DNA of 64,000 nt from Polymyxa betae. Its lineage: Eukaryota; Endomyxa; Phytomyxea; Plasmodiophorida; Plasmodiophoridae. The position numbers and the translations under genes are program-made. Where the stretch lies: assembly GCA_003693705.1 (NCBI GenBank), contig RBZT01000286.1, forward strand, positions 1 to 64,000, written 5' to 3'. This document shows, piece by piece, positions 34,435-45,903 of this stretch. Positions within the stretch are counted from its first letter, which is position 1; every line of letters starts with the position of its first letter. A model generated the notes under the pieces. It saw only the letters and a list, made by a program, of their open reading frames with translations, was not told where the DNA came from and searched no databases.

Positions 34435-34889
34435 TGTGGTTGTCTTCATCCTGATGGCGGAACATTCAAGGTCTTCAGTTCGAATTTCCCTTGTTTAATT
34501 CTCGCTCTTGGCAGTTGAAATCCAGAAACTGATCTCGAAGCTTCAATTAGTTGGGAAAGCCGGCAGGAGAATCAGCAATCAATACTCCTTCCGTTCAATA
34601 ATGATCCGATTTGCACACTTTTGAAACTCAAGGAGGGAAGAATTCCAAAAACCCCGTGGAATACAAAACAGCGTTCTGCAGGTATCCATGTTCCCAGAAC
34701 CCGGGGAAATCTCCAGCCTCGTTCGAATTTGACTGCATCATAGTCCTGCGTGGTTGAAAATGGAATCCAGAGGGTCTGAGAAACCGAATTTATCAGATGA
34801 AGCTACAAAGTTCCGAGCGATCAGTTGCGGACAGCTCATCATCAGAATGGGCAATATTGAAGGAAATCAACTAAATATATCTGATTAAT

Positions 34890-35390
34890 TTGAACAGTTC
34901 GAGTGGACTCCGATTCAGCAAGCTTGCAAAATACCAGCATCGCAGACATCGTCATCCGACAAATCCTTCCTCCATCTCTACCAGATTCCAGCCGCATCTT
35001 GTTTCAACTGATTGCTAAACTTGCGGTTTCATTCCAAGAAAACAATCGCAGTGCGACATGTTTGAGAGATTCGTCAATTGTCATGCACAGGCAGCTGTAT
35101 GGACGTCGTCTCAAACGTCAAGCTGATGTCATGAAGATCGTGTTCAATTGAGATTTGAATCTAATGGTTCAGGATTCTATAAAAAATCCTGTATTCTGTA
35201 TCACTGCAATCCCTGATCTGCGAGTCGAGGACGGAGAGATCCATCGCTGGTTCTCGTATTTATTTGTTTTCGCAGTAGATTTTGAAGTAAAATCCGTCAC
35301 GAATCACGAAGCTATGGTGCACTCCAACTCAGCGTATCAATCGATTAGAAGCGAAACTTGTGTTGACAAGGCCTTCCACAGATAACAGTC
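34890..35390 (+). CDS. Possible unrecognised multi-exon gene
   Basis: A TTGAACAG acceptor-like site near 34888 precedes an open frame with protein-like composition (SIADIVIRQILPP, FQLIAKLAVSF; about 34903-35151). A second open stretch follows after a candidate GT...TTCAG intron (DSIKNPVFCITAIPDL, from about 35172). I cannot find a start codon or a family. It may be a fragment. The frame-to-frame joins were not resolved. Confidence 0.25.
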
Positions 35391-35426
35391 CAGGTAAGAG
35401 AAATCATCGTTTCTATCGCGATTTCC

Positions 35427-35870
35427 ATGAATAGTATAGCAGCCGATAGCGATCATTTGCAACAGTACGGCGATCGCTTAATGTTGACGCCGAAGAAGAA
35501 TGTTACGTTCGCATCGCCTCCAGCCAGGAAGCTGCAGACCGATCGACGAGAATCATCAATCGTTGATTTTCTGCATCCTAGACGGCTGCATAACCCGGCC
35601 CGTATCGAATCTGTTAAACCCGATAATCGAGGCGAACCCGACGACGAATCGACGTCACAGATCCCGTCCCATTCAAGGCCAGGACCGAGACCAAGAGAGG
35701 GATGTCGGCTACGAGCTTGGTATTCGATATCCAGCACAGACAACACAGGGACGAGCGAACAGATCGAAGAGACCACTGATCTAACAGCAAGGCAATCCGG
35801 CTGGTTCATGAACATGATCACCATGCCGACACAGTTCTGTTATGGAAGCAGAAAGGAGCGTGATGGCTAA
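35427..35870 (+). CDS. Hypothetical disordered protein with PP1-docking-like motif
   Basis: 147 codons from ATG 35427 to TGA. The peptide is polar and proline-rich, with no globular domain. Near residue 25 it contains TPKKNVTF. KNVTF matches the RVxF docking consensus for protein phosphatase 1, flanked by a Thr-Pro phosphosite. This is suggestive only. It lies in a long interval between the tRNA and SURF6 and could also be an exon of a larger gene. Confidence 0.35.
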   Translation: MNSIAADSDHLQQYGDRLMLTPKKNVTFASPPARKLQTDRRESSIVDFLHPRRLHNPARIESVKPDNRGEPDDESTSQIPSHSRPGPRPREGCRLRAWYSISSTDNTGTSEQIEETTDLTARQSGWFMNMITMPTQFCYGSRKERDG

Positions 35871-36315
35871 AGGCGATCACCGATTGTCAAGAATAGAAAT
35901 CATAAGAGTTTGATTGGCAGTCAGAACTGACCACGATTTAATTTTTGTATAACAGCTCGAGCAATTAATTTCTAATAACAATTAGAGCTGATTTATAGAA
36001 AAAACCAACGTTCGAATGGATAGCCATTTCGGAGCAGCTTCCAAAGCAGGAATGATGATGCCAAGTCCAGTATCAAATCGATTGAATGGCTTAGAATGTC
36101 ACTATATAGATACCATCAGACCTGCTTAGAACCAGGCCTAAAATGGCGTTTGCTGAGTATGTGACAGCACCAGCCAGCTCATCAGAGGCAATTTTTTTTG
36201 AATTTTTTCGAAAAAAAGTCCTTCAAGGCCGTTGCGGACTTTGACCTGTAGATCATTTGCTCCAAAGGGTTCCGCTATGGCGAAGAAATCTATTCGATCC
36301 CAGGCGGATTCAGCC
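35871..36315. other. Intergenic region upstream of SURF6-like gene
   Basis: 445 bp, AT-rich; no supported gene or RNA. Confidence 0.4.
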
Positions 36316-37395
36316 ATGGTGGTAGACCAGGAGGTATCTTCTGCATGCCAATTGCCCGAATTTGATGAAATCAACAAATGTATTTGATCTTGCGTCCGAA
36401 ATCTGATCCCGAAAAAACTCACTGGAAATATTTTCAGTTTTTGAATCCGTTCTGAACACGATTCCAGCTCAAGTCTATTTCGCATCGCCTGCTGTTCACA
36501 TTCAACCGGCAGTAAAGAACGTCCGTTTACCGATGTGGTACTTCCTCGTTCATTACTGACTATCAGCTTAGAACCGATATATTCATAAAAAGTCCGGCTT
36601 GGATCCCAGCGAGCACAAATTTAGAAAATCTGGCAAGGAGAAGGTACCACCAGGCTATGTCGAAAGCGTGTATTTAACCTATGACATTTGTAGTGCGTTG
36701 AAAAGTCCATCGTCGAGATCCAGAAAGACGCTTTTCTGGAAGAGGCCGAGCAGAAACCGTCGGCCTCCAAGTCTTCAAACCCAGAAAATCTTAAAGAACG
36801 CCTACAAGAAAAGATCAGAGAGCTCAGTGCGAAAAGGCAGCGAGATCCTTCGAAACCCGAAAAAACACGCCAACGCAACAAGAAGCAGAAACTCTCTGCA
36901 ACTGAAAAGGCGGAACAGACCGCATCCAAGAAAGCAGCGAAACATGGCAAGGCTGAAGACGCAACAAAACAGTCTTCAGTTGAAGCTCCAGAGAAGCCTC
37001 AGAAATCCGCGCAATCTAAGCAGAAAGATAAGGCCATCGATATCACAATTGCTAATGTTGACGTTGGCGATTGTAAGAAGCGCAATAAGAAGGCGAACGG
37101 CTCCAAGAAAGTTCGTCTAGAAGTGGCTTTAAAACGTGCCGAAAACGAGAAAGCCGAATTGGAAAAATTGTCGCCGGCCGAAAGGATCACGAAGCAGACC
37201 GAAATCAGTACGAAGCTCGCGCTGCTCAAGGCTCAAGGCGTCAAGATCCGCAACGATCCGAATCTGATCAAAAAATCACTGAAGGCGTATGACAGCAAGA
37301 AACGCCATAGTGCCAAGAAATGGAGTAAAAGGAAACAGAAGCAAGCTAAGGAGTCGGAGCAGAAAGCTAGCGCCATTCGCCAAGCGATCGATTAA
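36316..37395 (+). CDS. SURF6/Rrp14-like ribosome biogenesis factor
   Basis: Start ATG 36316 (exon 36316-36379), then 36438 onward with FFESVLNTIPAQ. A middle exon near 36570-36643 and a last exon 36694-37395 follow. The middle join (about 36470-36575) has two possible splice solutions. The last 235 residues are very Lys/Glu-rich and contain the SURF6 signature: LALLKAQGVKIRNDP, LIKKSLKAYDSKKRHSAKKW. The short N-terminal IPA-containing helix is also typical. These nucleolar proteins bind pre-rRNA and help to assemble the large (and early small) subunit. The gene is convergent with the CCDC42-like gene. Confidence 0.85.
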
Positions 37396-37540
37396 TATAC
37401 CTCCATATTTCCTGAGCTGTTGTTGCCTTAGAGCAGTTGTGTTCTTTAATTTCAGCCATGTTTGATATTGCCTGTGAGAGCCTTCTACGTTCACGTTTGT
37501 TCACTGACCTTGTTGGGATTGCTTATCCAGTATACTATGT

Positions 37541-39010
37541 TTATTTGGATTCTAATATCGAGCTACTGAATGTACTAATAGAATCATGCAGCTGAGATTT
37601 GGAGGATTTCATGGTGTTGGCAGGGGCGAACACCACAGCCGAATGTGCACCAGCAGATGCCATCGGTGCCGACGTCTGCTGCTCTGGCCGATATTCGGAA
37701 CAGATCTCGTCAACTTCCAAGATCCGGTCGCCAATCTCGTCCAGCAGCCTTGAGAGAAAATCGATATTCTGCCTGTCTTTATCGACAATGGCCGGATTCG
37801 GTTCGATCATCTTGGGCCGTCTCTGTTCGTAGGATATCAGGACGCGATTATACAGGTTCATGGTTGACATCTGAATCTGGGACATTCGTAGAGCCTAGAC
37901 ACTCCCAGTTAACCACATCCGAGTAGTAACTGACGCGAATCGTCCTACAATCCCAATGTTGGTCTGATCCAGTTTCAACGCCTCCATTTCGACCTGCTGG
38001 ATACGATTCGCAGATTCTTCTAACTTCGTCATGTACTGGGCGACTTCACTGTTTTTCACGAGAATTTCCTGAAGGCGCCTTTCAAAACCAAAGCCATGTA
38101 ATCGATCAAACAAAGTTACATTAGTTTTCTCCTTGAGCAGCTTCTGCAAGTTCATTTGCGCCTCCTCTAACAGCTGATGGCTTTGAGCGGCCGATTCCGC
38201 CAGGTCGTGGTTGGCAGAGACTAGAACTCGATGCCGATTCAGCAGCTACATCGATGTCATTATCCTGAAATGGCAGCTATGTCTATCGAACCTCATCGAT
38301 ATTATGCCAATGAGGCTCTGATCGAACCGTTGCCATCAGGTAGTTTTCATATCGCTTCAGATGCCCTATTGCAAAGATTCAGCGACATCTATATTAGCCA
38401 CAGGAAAAGTTATGGATTAATACGCAGCTGTTTTGACATGGAGTCTCTCGTTCCTTTCACTTCCTCGAAGGTTTCTTTAAGCTTTTCGAGTTGGATCTCT
38501 TTCTGTTCGCGAATCTTCCTTTGTTCTGCTGCCTTCTTCATGGCCCTCAGACGTTTGTTGTCGCTGTCGAGAATATACGACTCGAACGCTTCAATGCTCT
38601 TCTTGAGTTCAGCTTGCTGAAAATGGTCAATTTCCATCAGATTCTAACGTACTCACAAGCAACCTTTTTTATAAAGCGCTTTTCGCCTTCTTTCACGTTC
38701 CTCAGGCGCTCAGCACAGCTATCCTTCATAGCAGCTAATTCATCATCTGTCTAACCGAAGTTTAATTCTATCTTTCAGGTAAAAATCGTATTCAGTACTT
38801 CTTTCACTTCCTGCAGCTTTTTATGCAGAAGTGACGAAATTGAGGAAGCTTTGTATTTGACTTCATGCCCCAAAAGAACGCCGACTTCTTTCGGGCTGCG
38901 TTGCAATCAATGAAAATCAACATGCTGTCATGAAGTTCATCATACTCTTGAGTTAAGAATGTGGCAGCGTTCGAGACCGCGGCCGCATTCGGCCTCAATC
39001 GATCGTCCAT
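37541..39010 (-). CDS. CCDC42/CFAP73-like flagellar coiled-coil protein
   Basis: Starts at ATG 39010, with several short introns, stop 37541. The protein is almost entirely coiled coil. The segment DDELAAMKDSCAERLR (about 38670-38750), spliced to LKKSIEAFESYILDSDNKRLR and AMKKAAEQRKIREQKEIQLEKL (38480-38610), has the DUF4200 pattern of CCDC42, CFAP73 and the Chlamydomonas MIA2 group. A late part contains IDFLSRLLDEIGDRILEVDE. These proteins support inner-arm dynein regulation in motile flagella. The gene implies a flagellated life stage. Exon joins near the N-terminus (38800-38900) are uncertain. Confidence 0.72.
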
Positions 39011-39422
39011 CGTTCCAGGTTCCCAACTGAGACCTCCGCAAGTTCAAGAGCAGAGAGGTACCCCAAAAATCGATCGCTGCGATGTATTTGGGATATAGTT
39101 AGCTTTGGCGCCGGTCAGGTTGCGTCAAAATAGTCGAATGGTGCAACATTAGAAGTATTAAAAGGACGGGGCGATGGTGTTGGAGCTGATATGGGCAGCC
39201 TTGGTAAAGGGAAAAGCGAAGCTGATGGCAGGTTAGCATAGCCACACAGGAGCCATATGACAGAAACCTTGTCTGAGCTCTTGGCGGTGCCTGAACTCTC
39301 GATGCAGCTCAGCTAGATTCAGTGACGTCTGGGTGTTCGCTGGTCGAGGATTGTCGGTGTACGCGGCATCAGCATGGTCCAAATCACGTGACGCTTGAAT
39401 TCCTACCGGCAAACGTTAATCC

Positions 39423-39610
39423 TTATTGCAAGCGACTTAGGTGCTTACTGAGGTCCTCTAATGGCAGCAACAAGCCGGCCTGGTCTTCACATCTCTTCTT
39501 CGACGGCGGCGACGATGATATGGATTGTCGGGAGCGCTTTAGAGATTTGGTGACATTACCATTGATATGAACAGGAGGATCACTAGGACCAGGCTGTTCT
39601 GCATAACTGT
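39423..39610 (-). CDS. Possible 3' exon of an unrecognised nuclear protein
   Basis: On the reverse strand an open stretch ending in TAA at 39423 reads as a polar, basic tail with a nuclear-localisation-like cluster: KSLKRSRQ, then SSPPSKKRCED, then LLLPLEDLSKHLSRLQ. Upstream exons may lie at about 39660-39850 (GYKQLHQHMYAETFLC; MNSGDHRLTDNGMSFGG), but I could not join them with consistent phase. No family recognised. Confidence 0.3.
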
Positions 39611-40050
39611 CATTGCTAAACAGACGTGACGCTGCATGTGTGGGTTACGGTTGCACAGAAACGTTTCCGCATACATGTGTTGATGGAGTTGCTTATAGCC
39701 TGTCCCAAAAGATTAGGTGATTGCCGTATGGATCACTCTAACTCGGGTTACCATTGGGGTCTGGATGACGGGCTATGGGGTGACGGGGCCCACCAAACGA
39801 CATGCCATTATCGGTGAGGCGATGATCTCCACTGTTCATGACGCCTCATATCATCAGTGTTGCTGCGCAGCCCCCCACCCCATCATGTCGCATTCTTCTT
39901 TGAGCCAGATTCAGACAAGTCTCGAATGCTACCAGGTATTCTCGTTGGACCAACAAGTATGTTGCAAAGGGCGGTAGGAAGCAAAGTCAGTGAATTTCGG
40001 CTGCTTAAGAGTCATTCTAACAAATAGGTCTTGCTGGTCCGGACAGAATT

Positions 40051-40088
40051 CAGTGTTCGTAGATCCTGTCAGTGTTCGTAGATCCTGT
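40051..40088. repeat. 19-bp direct tandem duplication
   Basis: CAGTGTTCGTAGATCCTGT occurs twice back to back at 40051-40069 and 40070-40088, perfectly conserved. Confidence 0.9.
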
Positions 40089-40411
40089 CCCTGCATCAAG
40101 TGTGTTGCCGCTACAGTAGAGTCTAGGATACGATTATTTTCGTTCAGATACAGTTAGCAAGTTATAATTTAGGAAAGAACATTCAGTTGGCAGTTTGTCG
40201 CAACATCGGGTCATAATATATCCCAATGGCCTGATGAGAATTCACCACAATATCCGGATATGCAAAGATAAGCTTTCTGCGTTTCAGACGACTGTTCTTA
40301 CAATTATTGACCTCTTGTTATGGTCATGGATATATCCCAATTTGAAAAATGTCGCATCTATGATCGTACCCTCAGATCATCATTGTACAGTGAATCCAGA
40401 CATTCATTATT

Positions 40412-40663
40412 ATGTCTGCGATTGATCAGAAGCCCACTGATTCGTTCGCAGCTCTAGTCGCCCAAATAAAGAACGTTGTCTTCCAACTCGGCTATCTATG
40501 TATTTGTAATATGTCCTCTCTGACACCGGCTTTGTCTATCGGCCTCAACTTGCTTGAATTTCTCCAAGTCACTTCGTTCGCTTTTGATCCAATTATGGAA
40601 TATCCATGGCCGGCATCGGGCTCCATTTCTTTTTGCGAACACCCAGTATTTACTCGCGTTTAG
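40412..40663 (+). CDS. Possible N-terminal fragment of a membrane protein
   Basis: 83 codons from ATG 40412. After a polar start there is a hydrophobic stretch (CNMSSLTPALSIGLNLLEFLQV), then SFAFDPIMEYPW. The 'LEFLQ..SFAF....YPW' pattern recalls the first membrane helices of TmcB-like protist and chytrid membrane proteins, from memory only. Downstream frames to 41050 show no matching continuation, so this may be a relic or a first exon. Confidence 0.25.
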   Translation: MSAIDQKPTDSFAALVAQIKNVVFQLGYLCICNMSSLTPALSIGLNLLEFLQVTSFAFDPIMEYPWPASGSISFCEHPVFTRV

Positions 40664-41148
40664 CATTTCTTGACGCGTCGTCGACGTTTACTATGTCACT
40701 CGGATGGGCAGTCGTTGACATCAATGTCGCCATTACTATCGGACTGTGACAGGAAAAGATCATCTGATCTGGTACCATTTGGCTTTTTGCTAAACCTGAA
40801 TCAAAGGCATTCTGCTCCAACGGGATCCCACCTGCTCATTTATACTTTACTTGGCGAACAACGTTCCCTATGTAAAGATGTTCTTTCCTTAAATCTAGCC
40901 AGTAAGCCGGTTCACATCTGCAAATCGAATCCAACTAAAACGAAATGCCTGACCGCCATAAATACTGTAATTGCAGCACTGTATCCCACAGCTAGTGCAT
41001 CTTACAAACAGATTTCAGCAGTCTTTAAAACCAAGCATCAAACTGCATAAATCGAGATGGATGTGCTCATTCAAGAGAACAATTCTGGTTGTCAATGATG
41101 TCGGATTGTAGCCAGATTGAAACACGACAATTATGATAGATAGGTGTA

Positions 41149-44100
41149 TTAATCATCGTCTCCTCTCCTACCTCTGAAACTCGAAGTGTCAAAAGTGAAC
41201 TGTGTTTGACCAAAGGATGAACTCGGGTTGGAGTTATTCTGGTTATTAGCCTGCCCGAATGAAGAGAAAGACATGGAATTTGAAGAAGAGCCAAACGGGT
41301 TTGAAATTGGCTGGCTTCCGGAAGTGTTACTGGCCGAAGCAAAGTTACTGCCAAATGGTTTAGATGGAGAGCCCAAACTGGCGCCACCGAAGCCCGTCAA
41401 TCCCGTCGATGCAGAACCAAAGGTGCTGCCAAATGAGGAGCTTCCTAAAGCACTAGCTTGCCCGAATACTGGCAGCGAAGCAGGGGCTGGCTTAAACGGG
41501 TTATTTGAAGATGAAGTGACAGAAGAAGCAAAAGGATTAGACGGTGGAGTTGAAGAAGATCCAAAAGCATTTGATGCCGAACTAACGGCAAATAGATTTG
41601 GAGACGAAGTGGAACCTGAGGCAAATGGATTCGATACAGCTGGAGATGCGGACGTCTGCCCAAATACACTCTTGAACGATTGACCCGTTGACTGCTTTGT
41701 GAACGGATTTTCAACTTTAGGCAATGGACCGGATGAGATTGCAACTTGGGAGGCAACGATACCGAATGGATTCGTTGCAGGAGCTGAATTCGCAGGCTTA
41801 CTTTGATCAAACCAGTTTGATCCCAATGTTGCTGACAGATCAAGAGACGGACGACCTTCTGATGCTTGGCCTTGGATGTCAGAAGACGACATAAGCGAAT
41901 CGTTGTTAGCTTCAAACGGCTTTGAGCCGAAAGCCAAGCCATCAGAAGCACCAATGGACATTGAGTCCTGGGAACCAGATATTTTGGCCGATTCTGATTG
42001 AGATGAGAATGAGGAAAATAAAGACGGAGCAGCTTGCGAAGATCCAAACAAATTTCCAGTAGACGGCTGCCCTCGGATAGAGAAAGCATTTTGCGAAGTA
42101 GGAAAGAAGGCGGGCCCGTTTTCAAAGAGCCTCGACGGTGAGGATGCAGGAGCATGTTGATCGGAGGTAACGTGATCTAATCCAGCACTTGGAAGAACTT
42201 CGGCGATTGCAGTTGCTGTCGCACAAATTCCACCTTCACTAGGTTGAGCGGATTCTTCGTTGTCTGGGAGCGTAGACTCGACTCCATCAGGTTGAGATGG
42301 CAAAGCAGAGGTGAGTTCAGCAGGCACACTATCAACTGAGTTGGGCTCCTGAATCTCACTCATTGAAGCGGGCTCTGAAGGCTCCGAAACTTGACGATTG
42401 TTAACCAAGGATTCTGTTGCCTTGGAAGAATTGGAAAACAATGGAGATTGAAGCGGGCTCTCGGAAGACGCTCCAGAGATATCTGAATAAGAGGCAGAAA
42501 GAGCAGTAGATGATGGCAACGGCGTATCTGCAGACTTAAAGTCGTTAGAAACCGAATCGGCAGGTTCCGAATCGTCGATAGTTGAAGTGATTGATTCGCT
42601 GCCAGCAGATTCTCGGGATGGCGACCTACGGACAGGTTCTTCACTAGCGACACCAGCAGGTTCAGAATTTTGACATTCAACTATTGGCACAGATTCTGCA
42701 GGCTCCGATGCGGTGCTATTTGCAACAGCTTGTCCTTTGGACATAAATAAGCCAGCAGAGGGAGCAGAAGCATCAAATGATTGACAAGCGTCCAAAGCTT
42801 CGCTATGAAATGCAGAAGATGAAGCAAATCCTGAATCCTTGCTTGCTTCAGAAGGCTTTGATCCGAACGCAAAACCAGAAAATGCATTTGGGGCAGTTGA
42901 AGCCTGGAAACCGAACGCATTGGTGGATTTTGATTGAGACGGAAACAAAGAAGATGCAGAAGATAAAGAGGGTCGAGAGGACCCAGAGATATTACTAGTA
43001 GACGGCTGTTCACGAATAGCGAATGGACTTTGCGAAGAGAGAAAAGAAGATTCATTAACAGAACGCTTCGGGGATGGAAATGCAGGAGTACTTTCAGCAA
43101 GGGAACCATCGCTAGGCCCACGAATAGAAAATGCATTTGTCGAAGCAGGAAAGGAAGAGACGCTGCCAGAAAGCTTCGGGGATGAAGTTGCAGCAGTAGG
43201 GAAACCTTCACCTTCTTGAGTACTGGAGTCCAACGGTAAAGCATCTGCGTTTGATGAGGCATCAGACACCGCATGACCAGAATCAAAGCTGCCACTCGAA
43301 AATATCGATTCAATAGCAGACAAATCCTAGATTGACAAAAATGAGGAAAAAGGAGGTCAATTTTGTAAACAGAAAACAATTAATTAAAGCACAACATTAG
43401 AGATCAGAAATGGAACGAGAAAAAACCAAATTATTACGTCGTCAGGGAAAGAGAAAATAGGCTGGGTATCGGAAGGTTTCCTTTCCAACTCTTCCATCAA
43501 CGCCTTCGATTCCTTATCAACCTCGTCTAGATCTAACGACATTTCCCATAAATCGTCTTCTTCGGTGGTGACGGTAGGAGGGACTTTCTTTCGCAGGCGG
43601 CTCAGATCATCCTGAAGACGAGACAGAAACTGGTCCAACTTTAAAGAAGAGTCAGCCACTTCCTTGGGCGCAGTCAAGAGCTTAGGACGGAACGTTCGAT
43701 GAATTGCAACCATTTCGTCGAATGAAGAAACCAAACCGTCTAACTCCCCACGTAGCCTTGCGATCGTTTCTGCGTTTTGGTTGATGGTACAATAAAGGAG
43801 CTGCAGAGGCCGCTGCGACCGATTCAGCCGACGACGGTCAATTTCAATTCGAAGCAATTCGATGTTATCCCCAATCATTGCAATATATTCGCGAAGTTTC
43901 TCTCGAATATCAATCGAGGAGTCGTCCAGCGGACGGCGACGAAGCTCTTCAATGTAACGTTCATGGGCATTCAGTTCCGCACGAGCAAGCTGGAATATGC
44001 TGTGTGCTTCATGTAGATCGTTTTCAATTTCGGTAACAGAGCTGGATGGTAATAAGCCCAATATACCACAAAGGCGTGATTGAGCGGATTCCGTTTCGTT

Positions 44101-45853
44101 CACGAGCGTATTGATGTCGATATCTTTTGACACAACACGAAAATTGACCGATGAGCGAAGGGCATCGTCGATTATACGCATTCCTTTCAAGAAAGCGCGT
44201 TCTAAATCTGATTGCGGCACAAAGTCTTTGTAATCGACATTGGTATGATGGAACCCGGGATCCGCTTGGTCTGCTAGGTAAGACACGGAGCCACTCTTTC
44301 CGGACGACGAAGGAAACGTGCTATGAAAGTGAGCCGATGAAGGCGAGACCAAACGCGTCTGAAAGCCGTTGATAGAGGATTTAGGCAGTTCAGCTGAAAG
44401 TTTGATGGGGGTAGATATTGCTTCAGAAACCCCTTTGGATAATCCAATTATACTGTTCTCTTTTTCTCCAGGCAATGCCTAAGAAACAAGTTATACTTCA
44501 CTGTAAATAGAAACGTATACATACCTGAACCAGAGCTCGACCACAAACATAATCGTCAACATCAAGCGATGGGTTCTCGGTATTTATAACGTTAAAAAAG
44601 TCGAGTTTACCCTCGGATGAAAACAATAGGACGATTGGTGCTGCGGATCCGAATCGATCGCCCTAAACCAAGATTCAGTTTAAAAGCAAATGTTCAGTAT
44701 TACAACATACAGCACTCTTAGCATTATAATAGTCAATGGCCAAACTATTAGCCGGAGAAGCAACACAGTTTGTCACCGATTCGAACAGCAAGGGGTTGCC
44801 TTCGACATCGGTTGCTTCTTTCAAAGACAAACCGTTTCCAGCGTCACTGCTCAGATGAAATGCAGTGGTCTCTGTCAATGTCGATGTTGACAGCATGACA
44901 ATATTCCAATGGGGTATTCTGGCAAACAGAATTCGGCATCCGGGTTCAGGCGATCCAGTAAACCAGTCATCAATTGATTTGAAATTAGAGACTGATAACT
45001 GCATTCAAATGTCAATAAATCATGGTTTCGATAGGAGATTGTTTCGCCTACCGGATCACGAAGATTCAATATTTTTACAACAATATCGCCGTCTGGAGGG
45101 TGGGCAGCAAAAAGTAAAACCGATTTGTCGACTGCAGATGAGAATACAACAGAAGACGGAAAGACATCCGGCCACGCTTGAATGGCCTTTCCGGTTGATG
45201 ACGAAACGATAGACACTGCACCGTTACGGTGACCACAGGCTAGCCAAGCTGAAGATTTCAGCGTCCAGCAACCTAAAATATCGTTTAAAATTCTCACCTC
45301 TCGCCGCAATTAAAGTGAAAATTAAATGCAAATAATCCTACACGAAGTGACATTCAAAGGCCATTCAGCACGCTTATTCAGATTCAAGTCGCCGATGTGC
45401 AAGTGACCATCGCTAGTAACGACTGCATATCTTGAAGGGATCGATACACTCCAGTCAAAATCGACCAATTCGGATGAGAAAGTTGCGGTTGACGAGTTCA
45501 AAGGCGATAAGGAAGCATTGGGATTAACAGAAAGAAAGGATATCGAGCGAGAGCCATATACTGCAACGATAAGACCATCTAGCGATACTTTTACACCACA
45601 GATGTCCTACAGAAATTGAAAGATTGTCCACAACAAGCTTTCTCTCTAAAAAAACCTTAGTCGGGACCTGCGCCATTTTGAGGTTGGGTGCATTCGGTGC
45701 AGCTTTCAATACTTCAGCGATAGGAACAGAATGAATACATTCTTGATCGGGATCGGCAATCACAATAATACCGGTGCTTTGGGATACTGCGACGAGAGCC
45801 TTCTCGAGATCTAGGAGAGACACCTGGCCGCCATGCACGACATTAAAGGGCAT
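41149..45853 (-). CDS. FG nucleoporin of Nup214/Nup159 type
   Basis: Start ATG 45853, stop 41149, several exons. The N-terminal third (45853 to about 44520) reads as a beta-propeller with degenerate WD-like blades (for example PIVLLFSSEGKLDFFNV near 44620, a closing-blade pattern of Nup214). The middle exon (about 44473-43430) is coiled coil. After a roughly 110-nt intron (donor near 43430, acceptor near 43328) the C-terminal 720 residues are Ser/Pro-rich. They carry FG and FGS repeats (SNPFGSSS, GFGGAS, SSFGQ), ending in FRGRRGDDD. The order propeller, coiled coil, FG tail is that of animal Nup214. The protein sits on the cytoplasmic face of the nuclear pore and recruits the DEAD-box mRNA-export helicase. 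Confidence 0.82.
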
Positions 45854-45903
45854 CGTCGTTTACGAATAGCGCCTTGGTAATCTTCGGCCCCGTATATTTT
45901 CTA
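45854..45903. promoter_or_regulatory. 50-bp bidirectional start region
   Basis: Only 50 bp separate the Nup214-like ATG (45853, reverse) from ATG 45904 (forward). The two genes must share a very compact promoter, or one start is misassigned. Confidence 0.45.

Larger units (their letters stand above)
39011..41148. other. Poorly resolved 2.1-kb interval
   Basis: Contains the possible reverse-strand exon at 39423, a 19-bp tandem duplication at 40051 and a short forward membrane-like frame at 40412. The rest shows only short broken frames. It may contain decayed genes. Confidence 0.4.

Noticed and set aside
36599-37120. 173-codon Arg/Lys-rich forward frame over SURF6
   Set aside because: Out-of-frame translation of the Lys/Glu-rich SURF6 exon; only its first part coincides with a real exon before the 36644 donor.
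41228-41683. 151-codon forward frame inside the nucleoporin FG region
   Set aside because: Acidic shadow of the FG/Ser-rich coding sequence on the other strand.
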